DNA of 64,000 nt from Tragulus kanchil (lineage: Eukaryota; Chordata; Mammalia; Artiodactyla; Tragulidae): NCBI GenBank assembly GCA_022376925.1, contig JAIOJX010000032.1, positions 115,917,979 to 115,981,978 of the forward strand, read 5' to 3'. Under the pieces are notes generated by a model. The model was given only the letters and a program-made list of their open reading frames with translations. It searched no databases and was not told the origin of the DNA. Shown in pieces: positions 10,816 to 25,819 of the stretch (position 1 is its first letter; each line of letters begins with the position of its first letter). A program made the position numbers and the translations under genes.

Positions 10816-11805
10816 AAAATCACACAGGGAGAAGGGGTTGCTAGAGAGCTGGGAAATAGGCTGACCAACAGTCTAGTAGAGAAATAGAAGAAACTGGCGA
10901 AGGAGACTTGGTGAAACCAGACAGCAGGGGGAAAACTGAAAGTAACGTCACAGAAACTGAGAGAAGAGAGCCAGGTGCTTTTTGACCAGCTGGCTCAAAA
11001 GAAGCTGAGAAATCATGTAGGAAGAAAATGGAAAAATGGAGCTGGAGGGGAACTTGGAGTCAGGGAAGGGTGTGCATTTCTAAACAGTATAATTTTATTT
11101 AGTCTTTTTTGGGGGACAGTATGTCTTTTAAATCTCTTTTAATCTATAGGTTAGCAAGGTGGGGCTCATTTTGAAGATGTGAGATACACAGCATATTTTT
11201 TTTTAATATTTAAAAACTTGATCGACTTCTTTGAGGAGTAGGTGCCATGCACAAAGTATATCTGTATATCAATGGAGAGGAACTGCCAGAGAAAAAGGGA
11301 GAGGAATGTGCTTCAGAGAATAAGCAGAGGTAGAAGGGGTGGCCTGTGATGGGAGCAGGAACCCTCTGCTGTAATAGGAAAGAGAGCAGGGGAAGAGGGG
11401 GACCCATCAGGCAGGTTGGCAGGCTTGGAGATGGGAAGGTGGAATTCTCAGGGTAAAAGGAGATGAAGTTATCTCCTGGCTTCTCTATTACAGACACTTT
11501 TCGAAAGGGAAAGGGTCACCAGGCCCATTGAGTCTCTTCACCTCCCATTTTTCCGGGACTCTCCCTGAGAGTCCACTTCCTCTAGAGCCTTCTCAGGGAA
11601 AGATGTCCTTCCTGCCCCCTACCACCCACCGTGCAGCATGAAGGGTAGAGAGCACAGGCTCCATACCATCCTCTTTCCAAACCATTTCTTTTTCTCTTCA
11701 AATACAAATAAATGTAAACACCCCTCTCCCCCCCCCAGTACTGGGCAGAGTACTTGGCACATCACGGATGTTCAGTCACCACTTGTGATTAAAGAACAAA
11801 CAAAA
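10816..11805. other. Unique-looking sequence, no gene
   Basis: Purine-rich on the plus strand with a C run at 11730-11737. A 95-codon minus frame (11210-11497) shows no family resemblance. It is duplicated at 11978-12968. Confidence 0.4.
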
Positions 11806-11977
11806 CCCAATGCTGGAAAGATTGCAAGCAAAAGGGAAGGGGTGACAGAGGTGAGATGGTTGGAGGGCATTACTGAATCAATGGACATGAGTTTGAGGAA
11901 GCTCCAGGAGATGGTGAAGGACGAGGAAGCTGGGGTCCTAAAGAGTCAGACATGACTGAACGATTGAACAGCAACAG
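11806..11977 (+). mobile_element. BovB 3' end, truncated right copy
   Basis: Repeat of 10637-10815 beginning at the pair 3 junction, with shortened homopolymers in its first 50 bases. Confidence 0.85.
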
Positions 11978-13147
11978 GCAAAATCACACAGGGAGAAGGG
12001 GTTGCTAGAGAGCTGGGAAATAGGCTGACCAACAGTCTAGTAGAGAAATAGAAGAAACTGGCGAAGGAGACTTGGTGAAACCAGACAGCAGGGGGAAAAC
12101 TGAAAGTAACGTCACAGAAACTGAGAGAAGAGAGCCAGGTGCTTTTTGACCAGCTGGCTCAAAGAAGCTGAGAAATCATGTAGGAAGAAAATGGAAAAAT
12201 GGAGCTGGAGGGGAACTTGGAGTCAGGGAAGGGTGTGCATTTCTAAACAGTATAATTTTATTTAGTCTTTTTTGGGGGACAGTATGTCTTTTAAATCTCT
12301 TTTAATCTATAGGTTAGCAAGGTGGGGCTCATTTTGAAGATGTGAGATACACAGCATATTTTTTTTTAATATTTAAAAACTTGATCGACTTCTTTGAGGA
12401 GTAGGTGCCATGCACAAAGTATATCTGTATATCAATGGAGAGGAACTGCCAGAGAAAAAGGGAGAGGAATGTGCTTCAGAGAATAAGCAGAGGTAGAAGG
12501 GGTGGCCTGTGATGGGAGCAGGAACCCTCTGCTGTAATAGGAAAGAGAGCAGGGGAAGAGGGGGACCCATCAGGCAGGTTGGCAGGCTTGGAGATGGGAA
12601 GGTGGAATTCTCAGGGTAAAAGGAGATGAAGTTATCTCCTGGCTTCTCTATTACAGACACTTTTCGAAAGGGAAAGGGTCACCAGGCCCATTGAGTCTCT
12701 TCACCTCCCATTTTTCCGGGACTCTCCCTGAGAGTCCACTTCCTCTAGAGCCTTCTCAGGGAAAGATGTCCTTCCTGCCCCCTACCACCCACCGTGCAGC
12801 ATGAAGGGTAGAGAGCACAGGCTCCATACCATCCTCTTTCCAAACCATTTCTTTTTCTCTTCAAATACAAATAAATGTAAACACCCCTCTCCCCCCCCCA
12901 GTACTGGGCAGAGTACTTGGCACATCACGGATGTTCAGTCACCACTTGTGATTAAAGAACAAACAAAACCCAACCCTGCCCTTACAAAGGTTAGTCCCTT
13001 CAGCTGTATCACCTGTTTCCTTTGATGTTGCCATCATTCTGGGGAGGGGAGAGGGGAGTGCTCCACCTTGGCTATGCAATTTGCTGTCCTCAAATTCATC
13101 TCTGATCCTCTCCAGTCACCGTTGATATGACCCCATCCAAGGCTGGT

Positions 13148-13236
13148 CAGTGGAGGAAGAAATGGCAACCTACTCCAGTATTTTTGCCTGGAGAATTCCA
13201 TGGACGGAGAAGCCTGGCGAGCTACAATCCATGGGG

Positions 13237-13238
<2 letters not shown>
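13148..13238 (+). mobile_element. Bov-A/Bov-tA SINE 3' monomer
   Basis: The sequence ggcaacctactccagtattt with gagaattccatggacgg is the characteristic ruminant Bov-A unit; the head is missing. Confidence 0.85.

Positions 13239-13267
<29 letters not shown>
13239..13267. repeat. (AT)n microsatellite
   Basis: About 13 AT units between two Bov-tA elements. Confidence 0.95.
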
Positions 13268-13478
13268 GGGCTTCCCTGATGGCTTATTGGTGGGGAATCT
13301 GCCTGCAATGCAGGAGACTCAGCTTCCATCCCCGGGTTGGGAAGATTCCCCTGGAGGAGGTCATGACAACCCACTCCAGTATTCTTGCCTAGAGAATTCC
13401 ACGACAGGAGCCTGACGAGCTGCGGTCCATGGGGTCACACAGAGTCCACATGACTGAAGTGAGTAAGCAGCAGCCGCA
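13268..13478 (+). mobile_element. Bov-tA SINE, full length
   Basis: A gggcttccctgatggcttat tRNA-like head joined to the Bov-A body (cccactccagtattcttgcc, ggtccatggggtcacacaga). Confidence 0.92.
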
Positions 13479-13479
13479 A

Positions 13480-14984
13480 GGCCTGTCAGACCTTCCCACC
13501 CTAGCCCTTGGAGAAGTTGCCATGGAAACTGGGAACTGTATCCTGCCCCTTAACTTCCACTCCACCCATCTTGTGAAAGAGTTCCCCCTAGTGGACAATC
13601 AAAGCACACGTATGCTCTGAATTAATTCCCAGGGACACGAACACTGTTTTGAAAGTGCCTGGTAAAAAAGAATAATTCTTTCATTCAACAGACATTTCTT
13701 GTACTCTGTCTGGGTTCTCTGAAATTATTTCGAGGCGCACAGTTTCGCTGTTATCACACCAGCAGACATCAAATCAAAAGAGCAGTGACAAAGCTCCATG
13801 CCCCGGCAGCCTCTGCCAGAGTTGGCTATCAGGTACTAACCGCAGAGGGACTCTAGATTCGGCCCGATATGGGAAGAAGCTGTGCCAGTTCAACTCTGGA
13901 GGGCTTCACAGCAAAGCCATTTTTTTCATAAATTTATACAACAAATTTATACTGTGTACCATCCTTTACATGCCAGGCCCTGAGCTGGAGAAAGAGATGA
14001 ATCAGATACTGTCCCAGTCCTGAGATTGCTCAGAGAGGAAGGCATTCAGGCAAATGGTCACAGTATGTATGGACAAGACTCCCTCCCACACCCACTCAAC
14101 AAACATGTACCGAGGAGCGAACCTACGCGGGGAACTGTGCTGGGGGTGTAAGGAAAAAGCTGTGCAAGCTACCTGGAAGCTGTTCGCAGTCTGTGTATAG
14201 GGCAGGTACCATTCTGGAGACAACTGCTCCAGTGGAGGGAGGTGCTGGCAGGGAGGGGGCCAAGGTGGTAGAAAGGAAGGAGGCTGACATTTGGACAGGG
14301 TTGAAGGCAGGTCAGGGAAGGCCTCAGAGAAGACACACTTAAGCTGGGAAGTGACAGGTGAGTAGGAGTGGTCACTCTGCCACATGGAGGTGGGGCGAGG
14401 CAAGGGAGGTCACAGAGCCACCCAATCTAGTCTCCCCGGGTTGTATGATGAAGTCTCCTGATGTGGTTCTGTGGACAGATGACCCCCTTGCTCCAATGCC
14501 AGTGACAGCTCTCTCTACCGGGCCTGACCTTGACTGAGGCGGCTCCGCCACCCCACTCCCTCACTGGTGATTCCCCCCCAGCTAGGAGACTCTACTCCAG
14601 CTGGAACCGATTCCAACCGAGCATTACTGATCAGCGTAGGCGTTCTGCTGGGGTCAAACAAATACAAAATCGACAGTGCTGCTGAAGGCAAGACATTCAG
14701 TTTCAACGCTGTCTCTGAAAAAGCAGTCTAGGCTGGGAGTGAGCTCCAGGCCTTGTTGATCCCCAGGATCTCACGTGTATGTCTTAACCCTGCTGCCCAC
14801 TTCCTTCTTCTGCCCTACCCAGGCTTCCTGAACCTGGGGGCTCAGTCTGTCCCTCCTGGACATAGGCAGCCCTTCCTGCCTCCCTGCCCTGGCCTCCTTG
14901 GCTGGGCCCACCCCCCCTTCCTGTGCCATCTTGCTCTCCACACCCTGGTGATTCCTAATCCTGTCCCTCTTCTCTTTTATAAAA
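13480..14984. other. Mostly non-repeat sequence, possible L2 trace
   Basis: The portion 13930-14330 (atttatactgtgtacc, ggccctgagctggagaaaga) loosely resembles a reverse L2 3' end. The rest has no recognised gene or repeat. Confidence 0.35.
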
Positions 14985-15288
14985 AATTAAATTTATTTAT
15001 TTACTTTTGGCTATTTTGGGTTTTCACCACTGCTGTAGGCTCTTCTCTAGTTGCAGGGAGTTGGTGACTTCTCTTGTGGAACGTAGGCTTTGGGGCACAC
15101 AGGCTTCGATAGTTGCGGCTCGTGGGCTCAACAGTTGTGGCTCCGAGGCTCTAGGGCACAGGCTCAATAGTTGTGACTCATGGGCTTAGTTGCTCTGCAG
15201 CATGTGGGATCTTCCCCGATCAGAGATCAAACTCGTGCCTCCTGCATTGGCAGGCGAACTCTTTACCACTGAGCCACCATGGAGGCCC
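14985..15288 (-). mobile_element. tRNA-derived SINE (CHR-2-like), full length
   Basis: Reverse orientation: ttggctattttgggttttca at the left, head ccactgagccaccatgga at the right, short direct repeat ccctcttct on both sides. Confidence 0.88.
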
Positions 15289-15394
15289 CCCTCTTCTTTC
15301 TTGCTGGGGCCTCTCTCCCTAGCTAGATCAGCACAGTTCATTTTGCTGTCTGAACATTCTCAGCTGGCCACCAGCCTCGAGTCTCCCTGTGCTG

Positions 15395-15700
15395 CTGGCT
15401 CATGATTTCATCTGGCATTCAAGGTGCTCCATGATCTGGTCCTGGCCTACCTTCCTAGGACTTCCTGGAGTGACACCTCTGTTAAACCTCATCAAATGAC
15501 CTCCCTGCCATTCCCCAGACACAGCTTTCTGTCCCCTGTGTCTAGGCCTTCCTTTATACCATGCCCCTTTCCAGAATGCCTTCCTCCTCTTCCTACCTTC
15601 CCTAATCCTTCCCATTCCCCAAGGCTCATCTCAAACACCACATTCTCAGGGAACTCTTCCTTGATCTCTCCTGTTCAAAACAGAATCCTCTCTTCTCTGA
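15395..15700 (+). mobile_element. L2 LINE 3' end
   Basis: Contains gtgctccatgatctggtcct, ccagaatgccttcctcctct and ctcatctcaaacaccacatt, diagnostic of the L2 3' end. Confidence 0.75.
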
Positions 15701-15764
15701 ACTGCTGTAGGAGTAGGGAAGAAAAATAACATCCTAGAAACACCTGTCATGTGCTACATGTTAA

Positions 15765-16020
15765 AAAAATAGGCTTTGGGGTCAGACAGATCTGGGTTGA
15801 ATCTGGTTAGCTGTGTAACCTTGGGACAGCATCTTTAATCTCTCTGTGCTTCAGTGCTTGGCTTGAAAAACATAAAAATTCTGACTCCCACCATCCATTC
15901 ATTTGAACATTTGAATACTTAATATGTGTCAGAACCTATACTCTTGTGCTTATTTTGAAAATTAAATGGAATGATGTATGGAAGGTGGCTGATACATAGG
16001 CAACCTCAGTAAATAGAAAC
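15765..16020 (+). mobile_element. MIR SINE
   Basis: Contains ggggtcagacagatctgggt and agctgtgtaaccttgggaca, the MIR core. Confidence 0.8.
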
Positions 16021-16338
16021 TTATTAGTATTACCATTATCCAATCTAGTTTCTTAGAAGAACAGTTCTCAGAGTGATTCTGTTAGGAGGAGATGGGTGCC
16101 ACCTAAGTCTGGGAACCAGAGCCAGCTCTGGAACCAGGCAGATTTTAACAACTTTGAGAGCGTGTGACTGATTTCAAGCACATAACACAACTGGCATTCT
16201 CCGCATAACTTCCCCAGCAGTACTGACTCAGCACCTTCCATCTGCTGAGGCTATCTAGGACACTCAGTGAGGCTCTTCATCAAAAGGAGAAAATGTCTCC
16301 GTGCGAATCTGCCCAGTTCTCATGGCCACCTTGGGCTA

Positions 16339-17227
<889 letters not shown>

Positions 17228-17465
17228 AAGAGGCAGTGTGGTATAATGGAAAGAACAAGGTATTGAGGTAGAGTTGGATTTAATATTCACTTAGTAAATA
17301 TCTTCCACTTAGTGTGTGGCCTTGAATAAGTCACTGAACATCCTCCCAAGGTTCAATCCCATCACCCATCACAGGCACCTGTCTCCATCAGCCAATGAGA
17401 AGACTGAAAGAGACAGTATAAGCAAGCCTTGAGCACAGTGTAGGCACTTAATGCATGGAAACTGT
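17228..17465 (+). mobile_element. MIR SINE (left copy)
   Basis: Contains ggcagtgtggtataatggaa and tgtggccttgaataagtcac. Confidence 0.75.
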
Positions 17466-18307
17466 TTACCAGACAGGTGCTTTAACCTGCTAAGCCACAG
17501 AGCCTTACATAATATCGGAAACTGGAAATAATATTGCTGATCAGATGTTTTGCTGGTCTTCTTTCTCGGTTCATCTATTAAGTGCTAGTAATGTTCCTTC
17601 TCTTACTTGGTACACTCTACCCAGGTGATCATATCTACTTCTACTCTTTCAGATACCACTACTCTGCTCAGGAATTCCAAACTGCCATCTCCATCTTGAG
17701 TCTCTCTGGAGCCTCAGACTTTAATTTCCTGTTGTCCTGTGGGTGTCTCTACTAGACCTTCTGAGCAGTAATTCCTCAATGCAGCTAGGAATCAGCATTG
17801 CCTGGAGGAAAAGTAAAGGCCACCTGAAAGCTGTCAGATTCTTTGGGCAGGGGGACCAGATCTCAGTATTCTTTGCACAAGTGACCCATCTAGGATCTTT
17901 TGCACCTTGGCCTGCTGCTCACATGGGCTCTTGGGAGCCATTGAGACTTATCAAGTTTATTGCGTCAAAACCTAACTCCTCCCAAATCAAATCCATGCTT
18001 CCTGTTCTCTTGGTGGCACTCATCCACTAAGTCCAAAACTGGTGTCTTTTAGACTCCCTTTCTTTCTTTTTAATGAGGCCATTTTTAAAGTCTTTATTTT
18101 TGTATTTTAAATATTTACTTATTTGCTTGGGGTATTTTTTCCTGCCATTGCTCCCCTACTGGGCCCAATTGGGTCTTCTACCCACACTTAATCTCTCTGC
18201 TGTATTTGAGCCAGCTGATCATGTCCTTCTTCTTGAAACTCCTTTCCCTGCATTTTCACAGTCCTACGTTTTCCTGTTCCCTTTCTACGGCTTTTGGTTC
18301 TTTTTCA

Positions 18308-18545
18308 AAGAGGCAGTGTGGTATAATGGAAAGAACAAGGTATTGAGGTAGAGTTGGATTTAATATTCACTTAGTAAATATCTTCCACTTAGTGTGTGGC
18401 CTTGAATAAGTCACTGAACATCCTCCCAAGGTTCAATCCCATCACCCATCACAGGCACCTGTCTCCATCAGCCAATGAGAAGACTGAAAGAGACAGTATA
18501 AGCAAGCCTTGAGCACAGTGTAGGCACTTAATGCATGGAAACTGT
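18308..18545 (+). mobile_element. MIR SINE (right copy)
   Basis: Repeat of 17228-17465 in duplicate pair 4. Confidence 0.75.
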
Positions 18546-19194
18546 TTACCAGACAGGTGCTTTAACCTGCTAAGCCACAGAGCCTTACATAATATGCGGA
18601 AACTGGAAATAATATTGCTGATCAGATGTTTTGCTGGTCTTCTTTCTCGGTTCATCTATTAAGTGCTAGTAATGTTCCTTCTCTTACTTGGTACACTCTA
18701 CCCAGGTGATCATATCTACTTCTACTCTTTCAGATACCACTACTCTGCTCAGGAATTCCAAACTGCCATCTCCATCTTGAGTCTCTCTGGAGCCTCAGAC
18801 TTTAATTTCCTGTTGTCCTGTGGGTGTCTCTACTAGACCTTCTGAGCAGTAATTCCTCAATGCAGCTAGGAATCAGCATTGCCTGGAGGAAAAGTAAAGG
18901 CCACCTGAAAGCTGTCAGATTCTTTGGGCAGGGGGACCAGATCTCAGTATTCTTTGCACAAGTGACCCATCTAGGATCTTTTGCACCTTGGCCTGCTGCT
19001 CACATGGGCTCTTGGGAGCCATTGAGACTTATCAAGTTTATTGCGTCAAAACCTAACTCCTCCCAAATCAAATCCATGCTTCCTGTTCTCTTGGTGGCAC
19101 TCATCCACTAAGTCCAAAACTGGTGTCTTTTAGACTCCCTTTCTTTCTTTTTTTAATGAGGACCATTTTTAAAGTCTTTATTTTTGTATTTTAA

Positions 19195-19528
19195 ATATTT
19201 ACTTATTTTTGGCTGAGCTGGGTCTTCATTGCTGCAGGGTTTTCTTTAGTTGTGGAGGGAGGCAGACTACTCTTTGTTGTGATGCTTGGACTTCTCATTG
19301 TGTTGGCTTCTCTCATTATGGAGGATGGGCTTTAGGGCTTGTGGGCTTCAGTAGTTGTGGCTCTTGGGCCCTGGAGTGCTTACTCAGTAGCTGGGCATAG
19401 TTGCCTCAAGCATGGGCTTGGGCTTAGTTGCCTCGAGGCATGCAGGATTTTCCTGGATCAGGGAATGAATCTGTGGCCCCTGCATTGGCAGGCAGATTTT
19501 TAACCAGTGGACCACCAGGGAAGTCTCT
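19195..19528 (-). mobile_element. tRNA-derived SINE (CHR-2-like), full length
   Basis: Reverse orientation, head ggaccaccagggaagtctct at the right, long body with tgtgggcttcagtagttgtg. Confidence 0.88.
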
Positions 19529-19554
19529 TAAGTCTTCCTCGAATATTATTTCTG

Positions 19555-19673
19555 TTTTATGTTTTCGTATTTTGGCTATGAGGCATATGGGATCTTAGCT
19601 TCCTGTCGAGGGCTCAAACCTGCACTCCTTGAATTGGAAGGTGAAGCCCCAACTACTGGACCACCAAGTCCCT
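19555..19673 (-). mobile_element. Short tRNA-derived SINE
   Basis: Reverse head tggaccaccaagtccct with ttggctatgaggcatatggg body. Confidence 0.75.
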
Positions 19674-19789
19674 CGACTCCTTTGCTTTTACTGCCCCAAG
19701 TCCCACACTCTCTGCCTCTGGAATGTCCAATCCAGTCACCTTGATTCTCCCTGTCATGGTTCAGGCCGTATCATCTCTTTGATCTCTCT

Positions 19790-19918
19790 TTTTTTATATT
19801 GCTTTTGTTTCTTTGGCCACAAGGTATGTGGGATCTTAGCTCCCCGAATGGGCATCAAACCCAGACCCCTTGCATTGAAAGGTGACGTCTTAACCACTGG
19901 ACCACCAGAGAAGTCCCT
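19790..19918 (-). mobile_element. Short tRNA-derived SINE
   Basis: Reverse head ggaccaccagagaagtccct; flanking direct repeat ctctttgatctct. Confidence 0.82.
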
Positions 19919-20272
19919 CTTTGATCTCTTAATTGTGTCTTTGCCTCCAGCCCTTCCCGGAGCTGTACTGAGAGATTTAGATGATCTCATAACCTCTCTT
20001 GCAGCCCCCTCACTAGGCACCATGTCTCAGTGTGGTTGTCGCCATGCCTCAAACCTGACTTTGCTGTAGTCCAGGGGACTGAGAGGAAGGCAGGAGCTGA
20101 TAATGGAGTTTTCACCAGCGTCGGAGATCTGGCTCCTTTTTTCACTTACAGGCTGCCTACAACTGCACCCTGATTCCTTCCCTATCAAATTGACTCCTTT
20201 AATCTTTTCTACGGTCCTTTCTTTCTTTTTTTAATGAGGACCATTTTTAAAGTCTTTATTTTTGTATTTTAA

Positions 20273-20606
20273 ATATTTACTTATTTTTGGCTGAGCTGGG
20301 TCTTCATTGCTGCAGGGTTTTCTTTAGTTGTGGAGGGAGGCAGACTACTCTTTGTTGTGATGCTTGGACTTCTCATTGTGTTGGCTTCTCTCATTATGGA
20401 GGATGGGCTTTAGGGCTTGTGGGCTTCAGTAGTTGTGGCTCTTGGGCCCTGGAGTGCTTACTCAGTAGCTGGGCATAGTTGCCTCAAGCATGGGCTTGGG
20501 CTTAGTTGCCTCGAGGCATGCAGGATTTTCCTGGATCAGGGAATGAATCTGTGGCCCCTGCATTGGCAGGCAGATTTTTAACCAGTGGACCACCAGGGAA
20601 GTCTCT
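20273..20606 (-). mobile_element. tRNA-derived SINE (right copy)
   Basis: Repeat of 19195-19528 in duplicate pair 5. Confidence 0.88.
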
Positions 20607-20632
20607 TAAGTCTTCCTCGAATATTATTTCTG

Positions 20633-20751
20633 TTTTATGTTTTCGTATTTTGGCTATGAGGCATATGGGATCTTAGCTTCCTGTCGAGGGCTCAAACCTG
20701 CACTCCTTGAATTGGAAGGTGAAGCCCCAACTACTGGACCACCAAGTCCCT
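20633..20751 (-). mobile_element. Short tRNA-derived SINE (right copy)
   Basis: Repeat of 19555-19673. Confidence 0.75.
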
Positions 20752-20867
20752 CGACTCCTTTGCTTTTACTGCCCCAAGTCCCACACTCTCTGCCTCTGGA
20801 ATGTCCAATCCAGTCACCTTGATTCTCCCTGTCATGGTTCAGGCCGTATCATCTCTTTGATCTCTCT

Positions 20868-20996
20868 TTTTTTATATTGCTTTTGTTTCTTTGGCCACAA
20901 GGTATGTGGGATCTTAGCTCCCCGAATGGGCATCAAACCCAGACCCCTTGCATTGAAAGGTGACGTCTTAACCACTGGACCACCAGAGAAGTCCCT
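20868..20996 (-). mobile_element. Short tRNA-derived SINE (right copy)
   Basis: Repeat of 19790-19918. Confidence 0.82.
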
Positions 20997-21532
20997 CTTT
21001 GATCTCTTAATTGTGTCTTTGCCTCCAGCCCTTCCCGGAGCTGTACTGAGAGATTTAGATGATCTCATAACCTCTCTTGCAGCCCCCTCACTAGGCACCA
21101 TGTCTCAGTGTGGTTGTCGCCATGCCTCAAACCTGACTTTGCTGTAGTCCAGGGGACTGAGAGGAAGGCAGGAGCTGATAATGGAGTTTTCACCAGCGTC
21201 GGAGATCTGGCTCCTTTTTTCACTTACAGGCTGCCTACAACTGCACCCTGATTCCTTCCCTATCAAATTGACTCCTTTAATCTTTTCTACGGTCCTTTCA
21301 CTATCCTTGTTGCTTGTCTCAACCACTTTTAAGTCTGCCAACATCTTTCTGATCCTTAAGTAAACAGGACAAATCAGTCTGCTAGGAGACATGAACTCTC
21401 TGCCCTGCCCTGGCCTTCTGGAAGTAACGCTGATTGAAGAGCAGACAGGCGGTGGGAGGCTGAGCTCTGTTTCTCATGCCTGCGTGGAATGCTACTGTGA
21501 AAGGTAATTGTCAGATTACTGAGCTGGAATCA

Positions 21533-21865
<333 letters not shown>

Positions 21866-22039
21866 TCAAAGTGAAATCAATAATCTGTTCTCATGTTGCT
21901 TCACTGTTTTTTTCATTTTGTGGCTATGTGTCCAGAGGATTTTGTTTCAACCTTGGTATGTTAGCTTGTTTTCAGATTTAAAATGGCTCTGCAAAATGCA
22001 CAAGTAAAACTTGTATTTTTGACTGCTGTATGATGACTA

Positions 22040-22165
22040 ACACATAGATAGCACTCAGCACTGAACGTTTTAACAACCACTGCCTTATTTAGTCCTGGAA
22101 ACTGCACTGAGAGAAAGGTGTTGGTTCTGTTTTACGAATAAATACAACAAGGCTGAGGCTGTGGG
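22040..22165 (+). mobile_element. MIR fragment (left copy)
   Basis: MIR-like: cactcagcactgaacgtttt, ttagtcctggaaactgcact. Confidence 0.5.
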
Positions 22166-22677
22166 AGAGACATAAGGGAAGGCAGTGAGGGACTTGTTTT
22201 AAACATTTTATTTATTTGGGCTTGCAGCCCCCTCACTAGGCACCATGTCTCAGTGTGGTTGTCGCCATGCCTCAAACCTGACTTTGCTGTAGTCCAGGGG
22301 ACTGAGAGGAAGGCAGGAGCTGATAATGGAGTTTTCACCAGCGTCGGAGATCTGGCTCCTTTTTTCACTTACAGGCTGCCTACAACTGCACCCTGATTCC
22401 TTCCCTATCAAATTGACTCCTTTAATCTTTTCTACGGTCCTTTCACTATCCTTGTTGCTTGTCTCAACCACTTTTAAGTCTGCCAACATCTTTCTGATCC
22501 TTAAGTAAACAGGACAAATCAGTCTGCTAGGAGACATGAACTCTCTGCCCTGCCCTGGCCTTCTGGAAGTAACGCTGATTGAAGAGCAGACAGGCGGTGG
22601 GAGGCTGAGCTCTGTTTCTCATGCCTGCGTGGAATGCTACTGTGAAAGGTAATTGTCAGATTACTGAGCTGGAATCA

Positions 22678-22941
<264 letters not shown>

Positions 22942-23184
22942 TTATGACGAGACTCCTTACTCGAGGTTATGTAATATAATAGGATTAAGATGTATTTAAC
23001 CAGGCCTGTTCAAAGTGAAATCAATAATCTGTTCTCATGTTGCTTCACTGTTTTTTTCATTTTGTGGCTATGTGTCCAGAGGATTTTGTTTCAACCTTGG
23101 TATGTTAGCTTGTTTTCAGATTTAAAATGGCTCTGCAAAATGCACAAGTAAAACTTGTATTTTTGACTGCTGTATGATGACTAA

Positions 23185-23310
23185 CACATAGATAGCACTC
23201 AGCACTGAACGTTTTAACAACCACTGCCTTATTTAGTCCTGGAAACTGCACTGAGAGAAAGGTGTTGGTTCTGTTTTACGAATAAATACAACAAGGCTGA
23301 GGCTGTGGGA
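23185..23310 (+). mobile_element. MIR fragment (right copy)
   Basis: Repeat of 22040-22165 in duplicate pair 6. Confidence 0.5.
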
Positions 23311-23346
23311 GAGACATAAGGGAAGGCAGTGAGGGACTTGTTTTAA

Positions 23347-23664
23347 ACATTTTATTTTTTTTATTTTTGGGGGACGGGGCAGGTTGGAGAGGGAGGGGGG
23401 CAGGCGGGCCACTTCTACTGGTCTTTCATTGATCTATTTTCATCCATCTTTGTTCTTCTGCCTGTGTGCGCTTCCCATCGCGGTGGCCTCTGTTGTCGCA
23501 GAGCACCGGCTCTGGGCGCATGCGCCCCGGAGCTCCGGCTCGGTAATTGGACACATCAGCCCAGCCACTCCGTGGCACGTGGGATCTTCCCAGGCCAGGG
23601 ATCAAACTGGTGCCCCTTGCACTGCAAGGTGGTGTCCTTACCCACTGGACCACCAGGGAAGCCC
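23347..23664 (-). mobile_element. tRNA-derived SINE, long CpG-rich family
   Basis: Reverse orientation, full length; direct repeat gggacttgttttaaa at 23333-23347 and 23665-23679. Confidence 0.92.
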
Positions 23665-23944
23665 GGGACTTGTTTTAAAGAGGAGTGAGTGGAGGATGTG
23701 AGGGTGATCTGGTTGTGACATCTGTCATCCCATTGATCGTCAGGGTTGATCTGGCTGCTCTGACTGGCTTGGTGGGTGTCCCCTCCCCCTGCACGCTCTG
23801 TCGAAGAGGATAACCATACCTGATAGAGGAGGACTGGTCTTCAGTCAAGGGTATATGAGTAGCTGCACTCCCCTTTGAGAACCTTCAAACAAGTTCTCAA
23901 GGTACACTTGTAGGAGAATGTAGGGTGGTCAAGCTTCCATGACT

Positions 23945-23979
<35 letters not shown>
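23945..23979. repeat. (CA)n microsatellite
   Basis: About 17 CA units. Confidence 0.97.
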
Positions 23980-23981
<2 letters not shown>

Positions 23982-24359
23982 GAGGGGTGTGTGGAGATGG
24001 CCTTTCCTAGGCACGCCTCAAGCAGAGTGTGTGATGGAACACACTGAAGTGACTGGCTGACTATCGTTACTCTTTGCACTATCAGTTCTTTGAGGACAAG
24101 GACTGTATTTATGTCACCTTGCATTCCCAGCACCTTGGTGTACACCTAGCATGCATATTCAATGATTTTAGTTCAATTTTATTTCTAGAGTTATTCACAA
24201 ATGACTCAATAACTTTTTGCTGAATGGACAGATGAAAGAGGATATGTTTGAAATGAAATATTTCATTCATACTATCATGAAAAGATTCGAGCGAATCATG
24301 AATCAGGAAAATCATGAATCTGAGTCTTCCAGTGGAGATACAGATGGGAACTGAGTTCA

Positions 24360-24689
<330 letters not shown>

Positions 24690-24723
24690 CTAACCTTCCT
24701 AAGAGATCTCAAGGACCTTTCTT

Positions 24724-25090
24724 TAGGGCTTCCCTGGTAGCTCAGTGGTAAAGAGCTCGCCTATCAATGTGGGAGACACAAGTACGATCCCTGATCCAGG
24801 AAGATCCCACATGCTGTTGAGCAACTAAGCCCGTAAGCCACAACTATTGAGCCTGTGCTCTAGAACCTCGGAGCCACAACTATTGAGCCCATGTGTCACA
24901 ACTACAGAAGCCCGTGAGCCTTAGAGCCCAAGTTCCATGACAAGAAAAATCATGGCAACAAGAAATCTGCTCACCTCAACTACAGAGTAGCCCCCACTCC
25001 CTGCAACTAGAAAAGAGCCTGCAGCAGCAATGAAAACCCAGAAGAGCCATGAATAAATAAATAAACAAATAAGTAAATTTTTTTTAAAAA
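24724..25090 (+). mobile_element. tRNA-derived SINE (CHR-2-like), long (left copy)
   Basis: A gggcttccctggtagctcag head, several repeats of the gagccacaactattgagc module, AAATAAATAAAC tail. Near-direct repeat of aaggacctttctt on both sides. It lies in an ARMH1 intron just left of the 24.5 kb exon's acceptor side. Confidence 0.9.
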
Positions 25091-25455
25091 AGGACATTTC
25101 TTCATTTAGTCCTCCTATCCAGGAAACACTCATGGGTGAAGTGATACAATAGTTCGGAAATTCTTCCTCCCAAGTCATGTATTCTTTGAGGACAAGGACT
25201 GTATTTATGTCACCTTGCATTCCCAGCACCTTGGTGTACACCTAGCATGCATATTCAATGATTTTAGTTCAATTTTATTTCTAGAGTTATTCACAAATGA
25301 CTCAATAACTTTTTGCTGAATGGACAGATGAAAGAGGATATGTTTGAAATGAAATATTTCATTCATACTATCATGAAAAGATTCGAGCGAATCATGAATC
25401 AGGAAAATCATGAATCTGAGTCTTCCAGTGGAGATACAGATGGGAACTGAGTTCA

Positions 25456-25785
<330 letters not shown>

Positions 25786-25819
25786 CTAACCTTCCTAAGA
25801 GATCTCAAGGACCTTTCTT

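Larger units (their letters stand above)
10637..12973. repeat. Tandem duplicate pair 3 (junction about 11806)
   Basis: 10637-11805 is repeated at 11806-12968 (offset 1169 falling to 1163), with junction microhomology cccaa. The first 50 bases of the right copy have several shortened A and G runs relative to the left copy. The BovB tail is therefore cut at 11806. Confidence 0.95.
19138..21293. repeat. Tandem duplicate pair 5 (junction about 20216)
   Basis: 19138-20215 is repeated at 20216-21293 (offset 1078), with microhomology cctttc at the junction. The left unit overlaps the end of pair 4 by about 70 bases, so the segment between the two junctions is entirely duplicated sequence. Confidence 0.95.

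Noticed and set aside
17743..18030. 95-codon frame repeated exactly at 18824-19111, suggesting a small duplicated gene
   Set aside because: The repetition is explained by duplicate pair 4; there is no known relative or splice context.
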